A DNA stretch of 64,000 bases, taken from an uncultured Flavobacteriaceae bacterium (GTDB lineage Bacteria > Bacteroidota > Bacteroidia > Flavobacteriales > Flavobacteriaceae). Below, piece by piece: positions 18,001 through 26,819 of the stretch; the stretch's first letter is position 1, and the number at the start of each line of letters is the position of its first letter. The notes below the pieces were generated by a model that did not search any database, was not told the origin of the DNA, and saw only the letters and a list, made by a program, of their open reading frames with translations. A program made the position numbers and the translations under genes. Location: positions 1 through 64,000 of the forward strand of contig CANMSB010000022.1 in NCBI GenBank assembly GCA_947500445.1, read 5' to 3'.

Positions 18001-21000
18001 GAACGACCCTTCCGAAAACTGGGGTGGGATCATGCGGTCTTTGAGCAGTACCAATTTTGAGCAGGCCAACGTGGAGTTCATCCAGTTTTGGGTAATGGAC
18101 CCCTATGTAGATAATATTGGGTCGAGCCCGGGAAAGCTGGTAATCGATCTGGGGAACATTACCGAGGATATACTTCCCGATGGTCGTAAGCAATATGAAA
18201 ATGGTTTGCCGGTCAACCCGGGAGATACCCAGGCAAGGGATACCGACTGGGGTAAAGTACCGCAGACCCAGGCCCTGGTCTACGCTTTTGATGTGGACGA
18301 TGCCAGTAGGGCCGTACAAGACGTTGGTCTCGATGGGCTTACCGATGCCGAGGAGGCCGCGATTTACGGAAATGGCAACCCCGATGATCCTGCCAACGAT
18401 AACTATGAATACTTTTTACAGCGCGACGGTAGTATTTTAAACCGTTACCTGAACTTCAATAATACCGATGGCAACTCCCCTATAGACGTTACTAACGACA
18501 ATAGAGGAAATACGACCCTTCCGGATGTAGAGGATATCGATCGTGACCTTACCATGAACACGGTGGATAGTTACTACAGTTATGAAATTGACATCGAACC
18601 CGGTGTAGAGATCGGTGACCGTTATATTACGGACATCCGGGAAGAAGAATACAGTGGGGATAGGATTCCTGATGGAAGTAGCACTCGCGTACGTTGGATC
18701 CAATATAAGATTCCTCTGAACGATTTTACCGATAGGGTAGGCGGTGTAAGCGATTTTCGATCCATCAGTACCATGCGGATGTACATGACCGGGTTTACCG
18801 ATGACGTGGTGCTGCGTTTTGCCACCTTGGATCTGGTACGTGGCGATTGGCGAACCTATACCCGTTCCTTACGTGCGGAAAGCTTGGGGGCCGAACTACC
18901 GGCGGACGAGACCGGTAGCAGCCTAGATGTAAATGCCGTGAACATTTTGGAAAATGAGCAGCGGAACCCGATCAACTATGTGCTTCCACCAGGTATAGTA
19001 CGGGAACAACTCAACAACAATAACACCATCATCGCCCAGAACGAACAGTCCTTATCGCTAGTGGTCGATAATCTTGGTGCCCGCGATTCCAGGGGGGTCT
19101 TTAAAAACCTGAACATCGATTTACGGCAATACGAAAACTTAAAGATGTTTGTCCATGCCGAAGAGATTGGTACCGAACTCAGTCCTTCGGATGCTACACT
19201 GGCCGGTTTTTTACGGATCGGGACGGACTTTTCCGAAAACTTTTATCAAATTGAGCTGCCCTTGCAATTTACCCCTTGGGGCGCTACAACGGATACGGAG
19301 ATTTGGCCGGATGCGAACCGTTTGGATGTTGCACTCGATGATCTGAAAAAAGTTAAATCGCTGCGTATCAACCTTAGGAGCGATAACGTACCCTTGAGTG
19401 AATTGCGTTACTATGAGATAGATAATGGCGAAGTGATTCCCGTTGGGGAAAACGACCCCAGAACACCGGGGCGTTTGCGTATCGGAATAAAGGGAAATCC
19501 ATCCTTGGGTAACATCAGGAGCGTAATGGTGGGTGTTAAAAACAATACCGACCAGATTCAGGGAGGTGAAGTGTGGTTCAATGAACTCCGTTTGGCCGGT
19601 TTGGACAATGAAGGCGGATGGGCCTCTATTGTGGCCATGGATGCAAACGTTGCCGATTTTGCCAATGTAACGGCCACTGCCAGTACCAGCACCTCCGGTT
19701 TTGGGGGCATAGACCAAATGCCCAACGAAAGGGCCCGGGAAGATGCCATTACCTATGACGTGGTCACCAATTTAAACCTGGGGCAACTTCTACCCCCAAA
19801 ATGGGGCATACAATTGCCGTTCAACTATGGTATTTCCGAACAGCTGATCACCCCGGAATTCGATCCCGAGTTCGATGATCTCAAATTGGACGATCTGATC
19901 GATACCGCAACGAGCGCGGAAGATGCCGAAAACATTCGCGAGCGGGCCGAGGATTATACCAAGCGCACCAGTATTAACCTGATCGGTGTACGTAAAAACA
20001 GGGGAGAAGAGGCCGATGCCAATTTTTATGATATCGAGAACTTTACCTTTAATTATTCCTATAACGAAACCGAACACCGCGACTTTGAAATAGAGGACCT
20101 GAGCGATCAGAGTGTTCAGGCAGGGTTTGTGTACAACCACAATTTTAAGCCTTTGGAAATCGCCCCTTTCGCTAAAAAGGATTCACTGTTCAACGGTAGC
20201 TATTGGAAATGGTTAAAAGACCTGAACTTAAACCTATTGCCGACCACCGTATCGGTAAATTCGGATTTCAACCGACAGTTCAACCGGCAAACGTTCCGTA
20301 ACGTAATTCCGGCAGGGGAAGACCCTGACGGCTTTTTGTCCCTGCCCGAACTGCAGCAGCGCAATTACCTTTTCAATTGGCAATACGCGGTCAATTATAG
20401 CCTTACCAAATCGCTACGGGTAAACTTGACAGGGTCCAACAACCGAATTGTGCGTAACTATCTTGAAGATTCTAACAACCCGGAATCGGAAATCGATAAG
20501 GCGCTCGGGCTCTGGGACGGCTTTTGGGATCTGGGCGAGCCTAACAGGCACTCCCAGCAGATGCAGATCAACTATGAGGTGCCATTTGCTAAAATTCCTG
20601 CGCTCGACTTTATCAATGCACAGTACACCTATTCCAGTAATTTTGACTGGCAACGGGGAGGGGACGCCTTGAACTTGGCCGTTGCCGAAGAACAGAACCC
20701 ACAACTCCAGCGGAACGAATTGAATATCGTTTCCATCAATAACGTACAGAACTCCAACACCCATAACCTTACCGCTTCCATGACCATGCAAAAGCTATAC
20801 GATCTGGTAGGGCTTAAAAAGAACGATGGCAAGTCGGTTGCGGCGCGGGCGGCCATTCGTAAGGACAAATCGGGAAAACCGATAAAAGGAGATGAAAAGC
20901 CTCCTAAAAAAACAGGAGCGTTATGGAATACCGCGGTCGATATCGTTACCATGGTCAAGCGCTTGAACGTTAACTACAATGAAACTAACGGAACCGTACT

Positions 21001-22288
21001 TCCAGGGTACACCCAAAGCGTAGGCTTTATCGGTTCAACAAGACCATCGGTCGGTTTTGTTTTCGGTAGTCAGTCCGATATTCGTTTTGAAGCCGCAAGG
21101 AACGGTTGGCTTACCGGTTTTGATGGGTTTAACGAACAGTTCATCCAACGGACCAACAAACAGCTGAACATTACGGCAACGGCGCAGCCCATAAAAGACC
21201 TCACCATCGATCTGGTGGCCGATCGTCAGTTTTCCAATAGCAATCAGGAGAACTATCAGATCAACCTTTCTGAGGACAATGTTTTGGAGTACGAAAGCCT
21301 TACCCCAAATACCTTTGGTAACTTTAGTATCTCTACCATGATGATCGGTACGGCCTTTGGAAAAAGCGATGAGTTCGACTCCGCAACCTTTGAAGAGTTT
21401 AAGGAGAACCGGATTACCATTGCCAACCGTTTGGCAAGCGACCGTGGGCAGGCTGTTACCGAGCTGGATGAGGACGGTTTTCCGCAACAATATGGTAAAA
21501 CCAATCAAGATGTGCTTTTACCGGCCTTTTTTGCCGCATACACGGGGCAAAATGTAGACCGGGTAAACCTTGATATTTTTAGGGACATTCCCATTCCCAA
21601 TTGGAACATCAAGTACACCGGTCTGATGCGCAACAAATGGTTCAAGAAAAAATTCAAGCGGTTCTCCGTTCAGCATGGGTACCGTGCGGCCTATAGTATC
21701 AATTCGTTCCAAACGAACTTGGAAAGGCAGCAGCTGCTCAAGGATGTGGGCACAGCCATAGATCCCGAGACCCAAGACCTTATTCCCGAACTTATTTTGA
21801 ACAATGTGGTGCTGACCGATGCCTTTAACCCGTTGGTGCGACTCGATTTTGAAATGCAGAATTCTGTAAGCGTACTGGCCGAGGTGCGTACCGATAGGGC
21901 GCTATCCTTAAGTTTGGACAATAATTTAATGACCGAGATCAACGGAAGGGAATATACCGTCGGTTTGGGCTATCGTATAAAGGACGTAAAGTTCGTTACC
22001 AATATCGGTGGCGAGAAAACCCGTTTGAAAGGGGATTTGAACCTGAAGGCCGATGTCAGTGTTCGCGATAACATTACCATTATCCGAAATTTGGATATCG
22101 ATAACAACGAAATTACCTCGGGACAAAATTTACTGTCCATCAAATTTACGGCCGATTATGCCCTTAGTAAGAACCTGAACGCATTGTTCTTTTACGACCA
22201 TTCGTTCTCACAGTTCGCGGTCTCTACGGCCTTTCCACAAACTACCATCAACACTGGGTTCACGCTGCGCTATAACTTTGGGAACTAA
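15017..22288 (+). CDS. sprA: T9SS translocon pore / gliding motility protein SprA (SOV)
   Basis: Giant outer-membrane beta-barrel of 2423 aa that forms the translocation pore of the type IX secretion system, needed for export of adhesins and for gliding. A TTG start (15017) gives a clear signal peptide (ILLFVLCSIVTGISNAQ). Large SprA-type domains follow, rich in Asn/Asp and aromatic strands, and the C-terminus ends in an aromatic beta-strand (TGFTLRYNFGN) as expected for a barrel closed by an outer-membrane assembly signal. Repeated strand phrases such as GEVWFNELRLAG and RLEVWVTNRS are typical of SprA. It follows ruvA by 5 nt. The stop codon's last base begins an ATACCATTT repeat end. Confidence 0.95.
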   Translation: MKTGAKTILKSSFKGILLFVLCSIVTGISNAQENPETNPQEVDSLAQQQDSVKTGFDLGKMVMGNPQSIVSKYVYNPNLDAYVYSEKVGDFDIGYPVMLTPEQYFELMREEGIKDYFKEKVDAFSGKKEGSEEARKNLLPNFYVNNNFFQSVFGGNTIEVIPQGSVAMDLGVIWQKNDNPALSPRNRTNLSFDFDQRISLSMLGKIGERLQVTANYDTEATFDFQNIVKLDYTPTEDDIIRKIEVGNVNMPLNSSLIQGAQSLFGVKTQLQFGKTTVTAVFSEQRSQNNTVVAQGGGTLTDFSLSALDYDEDKHFFLSQYFRDNYDEALENYPYIKSQIQITRLEVWVTNRSQQTLNVRNVVAIQDLGEASSEQTRIGRLGGAGLTFFSTDVTTGNLPRNEANAFNPQLVGSASGALTDAIRDIATVDSGFNTTNFNAGYSVSQGTDYAILENARKLEQGRDYDFNTQLGYISLNQRLSNDEVLGVAFQYTFNGDVYQVGEFANGGLDATSITPGATPATPIINNNTLVLKLLKSNITNIEDPIWDLMMKNIYATGAFQLSQEDFRMNILFSDPTPRNYITPVEEGPGTGWPEGLQERILLDVFNLDRLNVYNDIQPGGDGFFDFVPGITVDTRGGRIIFSKVEPFGEFLFDVLANNNEDGYDDDTAYNENQNRYVFRDMYALTKAAALQNPEQNKFLMKGQYKSEGANGIPIGAFNVPRGSVRVTAGGRQLQEGIDYTVNYQAGTVQILDPTLEASNTPINISVENNAVFGQQTRRFTGINVEHQFNENFVLGGTLLNLNERPLTQKSNFGVEPVNNTVFGLNGNFSTEVPFLTRMVNKLPNIDTDVPSNISLRGEVAVLRPNSPKNADFEGETTTYLDDFEGAQALIDIRSSLGWVLASTPLAVQNDNETGLEKGFERARLAWYTIDPIFYTNQRPAGISDGDISVNQARRIFIDEVFPEQEVAQGQSRQQTTLDLAYYPNQKGPYNADDNFGNDPSENWGGIMRSLSSTNFEQANVEFIQFWVMDPYVDNIGSSPGKLVIDLGNITEDILPDGRKQYENGLPVNPGDTQARDTDWGKVPQTQALVYAFDVDDASRAVQDVGLDGLTDAEEAAIYGNGNPDDPANDNYEYFLQRDGSILNRYLNFNNTDGNSPIDVTNDNRGNTTLPDVEDIDRDLTMNTVDSYYSYEIDIEPGVEIGDRYITDIREEEYSGDRIPDGSSTRVRWIQYKIPLNDFTDRVGGVSDFRSISTMRMYMTGFTDDVVLRFATLDLVRGDWRTYTRSLRAESLGAELPADETGSSLDVNAVNILENEQRNPINYVLPPGIVREQLNNNNTIIAQNEQSLSLVVDNLGARDSRGVFKNLNIDLRQYENLKMFVHAEEIGTELSPSDATLAGFLRIGTDFSENFYQIELPLQFTPWGATTDTEIWPDANRLDVALDDLKKVKSLRINLRSDNVPLSELRYYEIDNGEVIPVGENDPRTPGRLRIGIKGNPSLGNIRSVMVGVKNNTDQIQGGEVWFNELRLAGLDNEGGWASIVAMDANVADFANVTATASTSTSGFGGIDQMPNERAREDAITYDVVTNLNLGQLLPPKWGIQLPFNYGISEQLITPEFDPEFDDLKLDDLIDTATSAEDAENIRERAEDYTKRTSINLIGVRKNRGEEADANFYDIENFTFNYSYNETEHRDFEIEDLSDQSVQAGFVYNHNFKPLEIAPFAKKDSLFNGSYWKWLKDLNLNLLPTTVSVNSDFNRQFNRQTFRNVIPAGEDPDGFLSLPELQQRNYLFNWQYAVNYSLTKSLRVNLTGSNNRIVRNYLEDSNNPESEIDKALGLWDGFWDLGEPNRHSQQMQINYEVPFAKIPALDFINAQYTYSSNFDWQRGGDALNLAVAEEQNPQLQRNELNIVSINNVQNSNTHNLTASMTMQKLYDLVGLKKNDGKSVAARAAIRKDKSGKPIKGDEKPPKKTGALWNTAVDIVTMVKRLNVNYNETNGTVLPGYTQSVGFIGSTRPSVGFVFGSQSDIRFEAARNGWLTGFDGFNEQFIQRTNKQLNITATAQPIKDLTIDLVADRQFSNSNQENYQINLSEDNVLEYESLTPNTFGNFSISTMMIGTAFGKSDEFDSATFEEFKENRITIANRLASDRGQAVTELDEDGFPQQYGKTNQDVLLPAFFAAYTGQNVDRVNLDIFRDIPIPNWNIKYTGLMRNKWFKKKFKRFSVQHGYRAAYSINSFQTNLERQQLLKDVGTAIDPETQDLIPELILNNVVLTDAFNPLVRLDFEMQNSVSVLAEVRTDRALSLSLDNNLMTEINGREYTVGLGYRIKDVKFVTNIGGEKTRLKGDLNLKADVSVRDNITIIRNLDIDNNEITSGQNLLSIKFTADYALSKNLNALFFYDHSFSQFAVSTAFPQTTINTGFTLRYNFGN

Positions 22289-22318
22289 TACCATTTCAAA
22301 ATTAAAGTGATGTAATCG
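22288..22318. repeat. Solo end of the ATACCATTT repeat family after sprA
   Basis: ATACCATTTCAAAATTAAAGTG starts on the final A of the sprA TAA. No matching right end (AAATGGTAT) is found before gcvH, so this is a single end, presumably the relic of a decayed element. Confidence 0.45.
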
Positions 22319-22424
22319 TCGGTTTGGCGATTCGGTATAGTGCGAATGAAGTTTTCGCGATGGCCGTTATGAAACATCGTATTCACAAACGAAACGTAAA
22401 CGCTTCCCCACTGCTATTATTTTT

Positions 22425-22455
22425 TTGAATTCCTTAGGCCGATCCGTTACATTTG
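22425..22455 (+). promoter_or_regulatory. Promoter of gcvH
   Basis: TTG (22425-22427), 20 nt, TACATTTG (22448-22455), a full match to the Bacteroidota -33/-7 pattern, ending 24 nt before the gcvH ATG. Confidence 0.6.
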
Positions 22456-22479
22456 CCGGACGAATAAAATTTTAATAAA

Positions 22480-22860
22480 ATGAACATACCTGCAGAGTTA
22501 AAATATACCAAGGACCACGAATGGGTACGCATCGAAGGGGATGTCGCTACAGTGGGCATCACCGATTTTGCACAGGGCGAGTTGGGCGACATTGTATATG
22601 TCGAAGTAGAGACGCTGGATGAACTGTTGGAGAAAGAAGAGGTTTTTGGAACGGTAGAAGCCGTTAAAACGGTTTCAGACCTGTTTCTTCCCTTGAGCGG
22701 TGAAATTATTGAATTCAACGAGCAGTTGGAAGATGCACCCGAAAAAGTGAACGCCGACCCTTACGGGGACGGTTGGATGGTGAAGATAAAATTGAGCGAG
22801 GTTTCCGAAGTAGACGAGTTGCTGAGTGCCGAGGGGTACAAAGAACTGATCGGTGGCTAA
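22480..22860 (+). CDS. gcvH: Glycine cleavage system H protein
   Basis: Lipoyl carrier protein of 126 aa that shuttles the aminomethyl group between the P, T and L proteins of the glycine cleavage system. The lipoyl-lysine is K63 in [12 protein letters not shown], within a biotinyl/lipoyl-type beta-sandwich. The N-terminal [24 protein letters not shown] is the family hallmark. Usual length. The next gene overlaps its 3' end by 8 nt, indicating coupled translation with the VanZ-like gene. Confidence 0.97.
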   Translation: MNIPAELKYTKDHEWVRIEGDVATVGITDFAQGELGDIVYVEVETLDELLEKEEVFGTVEAVKTVSDLFLPLSGEIIEFNEQLEDAPEKVNADPYGDGWMVKIKLSEVSEVDELLSAEGYKELIGG

Positions 22861-23254
22861 AAAACCCTCTTTTGCCCTTTTGTTCTTCCTTTGGATGGCG
22901 TTGATCTCCTACTTGAGTTTGCGCCCTTTTTCAGAGGATGGACTTCCCGATATTGAAATTCCGCATATCGACAAATTGGCACATGCCATATTTTATGCCG
23001 GTATGGTGGTTTCCGGTAGTCTTTTTATCCGGGAACGGACCAATGGCCACATGGAAATAAGAAGCGCATTGTCCATTATTTTTCTGGTAGCTTTTGGTTA
23101 TGGCATATTAATTGAGGTTTTACAAGATGTATTGCCCGCGCAACGAACCGCCGATTTGTGGGACGTTTTTGCCAATACTACGGGAGCCGTTTTGGGCGTA
23201 TGGGGAGTTTGGTGGTCCTTTTCACGTACGGACCGACTAAAATGGAAACATTAA
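22853..23254 (+). CDS. VanZ-like membrane protein
   Basis: Small integral-membrane protein of 133 aa with four predicted helices (about 8-22, 40-58, 72-92, 100-120). The VanZ-family motif is seen as [12 protein letters not shown] and [32 protein letters not shown], where E-Q and R-x-x-D-x-x-D-x-x-A-N-x-x-G are the conserved positions. It starts with GTG inside the end of gcvH. The VanZ of enterococci gives teicoplanin resistance; in Bacteroidota the role is unknown and should not be equated with resistance. Confidence 0.85.
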   Translation: MAKKPSFALLFFLWMALISYLSLRPFSEDGLPDIEIPHIDKLAHAIFYAGMVVSGSLFIRERTNGHMEIRSALSIIFLVAFGYGILIEVLQDVLPAQRTADLWDVFANTTGAVLGVWGVWWSFSRTDRLKWKH

Positions 23255-23255
23255 A

Positions 23256-23287
23256 TTGCGTTTTTTAGGAATATTTATTTAAATTAG
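23256..23287 (+). promoter_or_regulatory. Candidate promoter of the TonB-like gene
   Basis: TTG (23256-23258), 21 nt, TAAATTAG (23280-23287), matching TAnnTTTG at all but one position, 23 nt before the ATG. Confidence 0.4.
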
Positions 23288-23310
23288 CAAACACTAAAAA
23301 GTAAAGGGAT

Positions 23311-24015
23311 ATGGAAGTTAAAAAAAATCCGAAGGCCGATGTAGGAAGAAATAGCAGTCTCTATTTCGTAATCGGTTTGGCTTTGGTCATGGGAATCACA
23401 TTGGTAGCCTTAGAGTGGAAGACCTATGATGACGATGCCAACTATGATATTTCCATGAACGTAGATGACGAGTTGGATGAAGAGGTACCCATGACGGAAC
23501 AGATCAAAACACCACCGCCGCCACCGCCACCGGCAGCACCCGAAATTATCGAGGTGGTAGAAGATGAGGAAGAGGTGGAAGAAACGGTAATCGAGTCCAC
23601 GGAAACAAGTCAGGAAGAAGAAATCGTTGAAATCGACGATGTTGAGGTCGATGAAATGGAAGAGGATGTAGATGTTCCCTTTGCCGTAATCGAGGATGTA
23701 CCCGTGTTTCCGGGCTGCGAAAACGAAGGAAACAAAAGGGCCTGTTTCCAAAAAATGATGCAGAAACATATTAGTAAAAACTTCCGTTATCCTGAAATTG
23801 CCCAAGAAATGGGTGTTCAAGGTAGGGTCAGTGTAATGTTCGTTATCCAGAAGGACGGTAGCATCGGAAATATCCGTATGCGAGGACCGGACAAAAACTT
23901 GGAGAAAGAAGCGGCACGTATTATCGGAAAGCTTCCTAAAATGACCCCAGGTAAGCAAAGGGGAAGGGCCGTAAGGGTTCCTTTTAGTATCCCGATTACC
24001 TTTAAGTTGCAATAG
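23311..24015 (+). CDS. TonB-family energy transducer
   Basis: Inner-membrane anchored protein of 234 aa. One transmembrane segment (about residues 17-36) is followed by a proline block TPPPPPPPAAPEI (near 67-80), a very acidic linker (about 80-125) and a C-terminal TonB domain (about 150-234) with YPEIAQEMGVQGRVSVMFVIQKDGSIGNI. It would couple the proton motive force, through ExbBD, to outer-membrane receptors, although no ExbBD genes lie here and some flavobacterial proteins of this type may serve other envelope functions. It is followed by a strong terminator at 24041-24072. Confidence 0.88.
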   Translation: MEVKKNPKADVGRNSSLYFVIGLALVMGITLVALEWKTYDDDANYDISMNVDDELDEEVPMTEQIKTPPPPPPPAAPEIIEVVEDEEEVEETVIESTETSQEEEIVEIDDVEVDEMEEDVDVPFAVIEDVPVFPGCENEGNKRACFQKMMQKHISKNFRYPEIAQEMGVQGRVSVMFVIQKDGSIGNIRMRGPDKNLEKEAARIIGKLPKMTPGKQRGRAVRVPFSIPITFKLQ

Positions 24016-24040
24016 TATTCCGATTACTTTTAAAATATAG

Positions 24041-24072
24041 AAAAACCCTGGAACGTCGGTCCAGGGTTTTTT
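24041..24072 (+). terminator. Intrinsic terminator after the TonB-like gene
   Basis: AAAAACCCTGGA (24041-24052) pairs perfectly with TCCAGGGTTTTT (24060-24071) around a 7-nt loop. The flanking A and T runs make it usable on either strand. Confidence 0.85.
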
Positions 24073-24156
24073 CATGGTACCCGTCCAGTAGCCTATCGAC
24101 AATTGCGAGCTGTTTTGCGCGAGGTCTTCATAATACGGATAAACCTTTTCATTTAA

Positions 24157-24187
24157 TTGCAGGAATAGCGGTTGGGCGCTATCTTTG
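24157..24187 (+). promoter_or_regulatory. Promoter of the ctaB / cytochrome oxidase operon
   Basis: TTG (24157-24159), 20 nt, TATCTTTG (24180-24187), an exact -33/-7 match, 19 nt before the ctaB ATG and downstream of a terminator. Confidence 0.65.
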
Positions 24188-24206
24188 CAGCCGTTAAACG
24201 CTACAG

Positions 24207-25118
24207 ATGAAAACCACGGTAGGCATGGTAAAAAGTACCACTTGGTCTTTAAGTTTTGCCGATTTCAAAGAAATCACAAAGGCCAGATTGGCCATTAGTG
24301 TGGTTTTTTCATCGATTGCCGGTTATTTTTTAGGGGCCGACCAGATCAGTGGTCTTTCCATTGTCCTGCTGGCGTTCGGGGGATATTGCATGGTGGGTGC
24401 CTCCAATGCATACAATCAGGTAATCGAGAAAGATTTGGATGCCTTGATGAACCGCACTAAAAACAGACCCATTCCTTCCGGAAGGATGTCCGTTGGTAAA
24501 GCAATGGCGATCGCCATAACGCTGACCGTTTTGGGAATCGTGGCACTGTACTACCTGAACCCCCAAACCGCTATGTTCGGGGCTATATCCATATTTTTAT
24601 ATACTAGCGTTTATACGCCCTTAAAAACGAAGACCCCGCTGGCCGTTTTTGTCGGGGCCTTTCCCGGAGCCATTCCGTTCATGTTAGGTTGGGTAGCCGC
24701 TACCAACGATTTTGGTATCGAGCCGGGCACATTGTTCATGATTCAGTTTTTTTGGCAGTTCCCACATTTTTGGGCACTTGGTTGGATGCTCGATGAAGAT
24801 TACAAAAAGGGTGGTTTTAAAATGCTGCCAACGGGCAAGAAAGACCGGTCTACGGCCTTACAGATCATTATGTATACCATTTGGATGATCGTTATCTCCA
24901 TCGTTCCCGTATGGGAGATTACCGGAGCCTTGCAACTTTCGGTGGTAGCGGCCGTAATCGTTTTTTTAATGGGAACGGTAATGTTGTTTTTTGCTTTTCG
25001 GTTATACGAGAAAAAAGATAACGTATCGGCCCGGAAATTAATGCTGGCTAGTGTGGCCTATATTACCTTAATGCAATTGGTTTATGTTGCCGATAAAATG
25101 GTGCGATTATGGATTTGA
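24207..25118 (+). CDS. ctaB: Protoheme IX farnesyltransferase
   Basis: Polytopic UbiA-family prenyltransferase, 303 aa, which adds a farnesyl group to protoheme to make haem O for terminal oxidases. The first Asp-rich catalytic motif is NAYNQVIEKDLDALMNRTKNRPIPSG (N-x3-D-x3-D type, near residues 70-90) and the second is the WMLDEDYKKGG region. Eight to nine hydrophobic helices. The start follows a consensus promoter. The downstream subunit III gene overlaps its end by 10 nt. The context of oxidase subunits supports haem O/A supply to an aa3/caa3-type oxidase. Confidence 0.95.
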   Translation: MKTTVGMVKSTTWSLSFADFKEITKARLAISVVFSSIAGYFLGADQISGLSIVLLAFGGYCMVGASNAYNQVIEKDLDALMNRTKNRPIPSGRMSVGKAMAIAITLTVLGIVALYYLNPQTAMFGAISIFLYTSVYTPLKTKTPLAVFVGAFPGAIPFMLGWVAATNDFGIEPGTLFMIQFFWQFPHFWALGWMLDEDYKKGGFKMLPTGKKDRSTALQIIMYTIWMIVISIVPVWEITGALQLSVVAAVIVFLMGTVMLFFAFRLYEKKDNVSARKLMLASVAYITLMQLVYVADKMVRLWI

Positions 25119-25690
25119 CACAAGGAAATCAAAAGGAGAAGAACGACAGGGCCAAGAAAATGATGTTATGGTTCGGCATCGTTAGTTTGTTAATGGGATT
25201 TGCGGGTTGGACGAGTGCTTACATTGTTAGTAGTTCTCGGGAAGATTGGATGTCAGATCTTAAACTACCGCAATCTTTTTTTGTAAGTACCGCGATCATT
25301 GTACTGAGCAGCCTTACTTATATCTTGGCAAAAAAGGCGATCCAAAACGGCAAGGCATCGTTGGGCACCTACCTTTTGGGGGCCACACTCTTGCTCGGTG
25401 TAGTGTTCATCGTATTACAATTTCGTGGTTTTGAAGAAATGTTGGCCAATGGGTATTACTTTACCGGACCGACGAGCAGTATCAAAATGTCCTATGTATT
25501 TCTGATTGCGGCCGTACATATCGTTCACGTAGTGGCCGGTTTGATCTCCCTAAGCGTTGTGCTGTTCAACCAACTAAAGGGGAAGTATAGTGCCCAAGAG
25601 TATTTGGGAGTATCCTTGGGAGCTACATTTTGGCATTTTTTGGATGTATTGTGGATTTATTTAATGCTCTTTATGAGCTTTGTAAAATAA
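25109..25690 (+). CDS. Cytochrome c oxidase subunit III family protein (short form)
   Basis: Integral membrane protein of 193 aa with five hydrophobic helices. It carries subunit III-type sequence such as MLWFGIVSLLMGFAGWTSAYIVS, and AAVHIVHVVAGLISL followed by LGATFWHFLDVLWIYLMLFMSFVK, the last being the family's conserved WHFxDxxW motif. It overlaps ctaB by 10 nt and precedes a second, longer subunit III gene. Paired subunit III genes are common in Flavobacteriia; which one assembles with the catalytic subunits (not in this window) cannot be told. Confidence 0.9.
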   Translation: MDLTQGNQKEKNDRAKKMMLWFGIVSLLMGFAGWTSAYIVSSSREDWMSDLKLPQSFFVSTAIIVLSSLTYILAKKAIQNGKASLGTYLLGATLLLGVVFIVLQFRGFEEMLANGYYFTGPTSSIKMSYVFLIAAVHIVHVVAGLISLSVVLFNQLKGKYSAQEYLGVSLGATFWHFLDVLWIYLMLFMSFVK

Positions 25691-25748
25691 TAATTAAGAA
25701 GAAAGCCTGTTTTGGTATGTAATGGCTTTCGATTGCACGAAAAAAATG

Positions 25749-25756
25749 TATTTTTG
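25749..25756 (+). promoter_or_regulatory. Candidate -7 element before the long subunit III gene
   Basis: TATTTTTG matches TAnnTTTG, 28 nt before the ATG. The nearest TTG lies only 13 nt upstream, so this is a half-supported internal promoter. Confidence 0.35.
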
Positions 25757-25784
25757 CACAAACTTTAACCCTTTTTTATAATAT

Positions 25785-26759
25785 ATGGATTCTACGGTAA
25801 CATCAGCTTCGGAAGAAAATGTTTGGGGAGGTGGAAACAAACCCTTAGGTGCCAGTTACGGCAAGTTAATGATGTGGTTCTTTTTGGTGTCGGATGCCTT
25901 GACGTTTTCGGGTTTTTTGGCGGCGTACGGTTTTTCGCGGTTCAAGTTTATCGAGACCTGGCCCATTGCCGACGAGGTGTTTACCCACGTGCCGTTCTTT
26001 CACGGTAATTTCCCCATGTACTACGTGGCGTTCATGACCTTTATTCTTATTATGTCCTCCGTTACCATGGTGCTTGCCGTGGATGCGGGCCATAACAATA
26101 AAAAGAATGCCGTTATCTGGTACATGTTCCTGACTATAATCGGAGGGGCGATATTCGTAGGTTCACAAGCTTGGGAATGGGCGACCTTTATCAAAGGGGA
26201 TTATGGTGCGGTAGAAACCAAAGGAGGTAGGATTTTACAATTTGTTAATGCGGATACCGGTGAGCGCGTAGCCTTATCGGAGTTTGCAAAAACCTTACCT
26301 AGCGAACGAACGGGACATCAGCGTAAGAACGGGGTTTGGTTTTACGATGAGGGGTTTTTGCCCAGCTACACCGTCAACGAAGTTATGGCGGGGCTAAAGG
26401 TGAATTCCGATGTTGTCATCCGAACCGAGCAGATCAATGAGGAGGGAGAGAAAACGGTATTGGACCATGCCGCCTCACTTGAAAAATTAAAGGACGGGGT
26501 TTTGGTCGTAGAAGGAGCGAACTTGGTCCGTAACGAATACGGTAGCCGCTTGTTTGCCGATTTCTTTTTCTTTATCACAGGCTTTCACGGCTTTCACGTT
26601 TTCTCCGGAGTCGTAATCAATATCATCATTTTCTTTAACGTAATCCTCGGCACCTACGAAAGACGCGGACATTATGAAATGGTGGAGAAAGTTGGGCTTT
26701 ACTGGCACTTTGTAGATTTGGTTTGGGTATTTGTATTTACTTTCTTCTACTTGGTATAA
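25785..26759 (+). CDS. Cytochrome c oxidase subunit III with a large loop insertion
   Basis: Subunit III of a haem-copper oxidase, 324 aa. N-terminal helices (SYGKLMMWFFLVSDALTFSGFLAAYGFSRF), a third helix near 110-130 (AIFVGSQAWEWATFI) and C-terminal helices with GFHGFHVFSG and YWHFVDLVWVFVFTFFYL are all typical. Between the third and fourth helices, residues about 140-250 form a hydrophilic insertion containing GERVALSEFAKTLPSERTGHQ that short subunit III proteins lack. It probably lies on the periplasmic side, and its role is unknown. Part of the ctaB operon or driven by its own promoter. Confidence 0.9.
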   Translation: MDSTVTSASEENVWGGGNKPLGASYGKLMMWFFLVSDALTFSGFLAAYGFSRFKFIETWPIADEVFTHVPFFHGNFPMYYVAFMTFILIMSSVTMVLAVDAGHNNKKNAVIWYMFLTIIGGAIFVGSQAWEWATFIKGDYGAVETKGGRILQFVNADTGERVALSEFAKTLPSERTGHQRKNGVWFYDEGFLPSYTVNEVMAGLKVNSDVVIRTEQINEEGEKTVLDHAASLEKLKDGVLVVEGANLVRNEYGSRLFADFFFFITGFHGFHVFSGVVINIIIFFNVILGTYERRGHYEMVEKVGLYWHFVDLVWVFVFTFFYLV

Positions 26760-26819
26760 ACAGTTTGGTAAGCGCTGGTCTTAAATAGTAATAAAGCAGA
26801 ATAGTAACGATATTTAAAA

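Noticed and set aside
17651-18319. 222-codon minus-strand open frame within sprA
   Set aside because: Antisense shadow of a very long gene with clear sense-strand family features.
22853-23254. VanZ-like gene as glycopeptide resistance determinant
   Set aside because: Lies alone beside gcvH without other van genes; VanZ-like proteins are common membrane proteins of unknown role in this phylum.
23410-24102. 230-codon minus-strand open frame over the TonB-like gene
   Set aside because: The sense frame has a TonB domain, a proline block and a membrane anchor; the antisense frame runs through a terminator and has no family signal.
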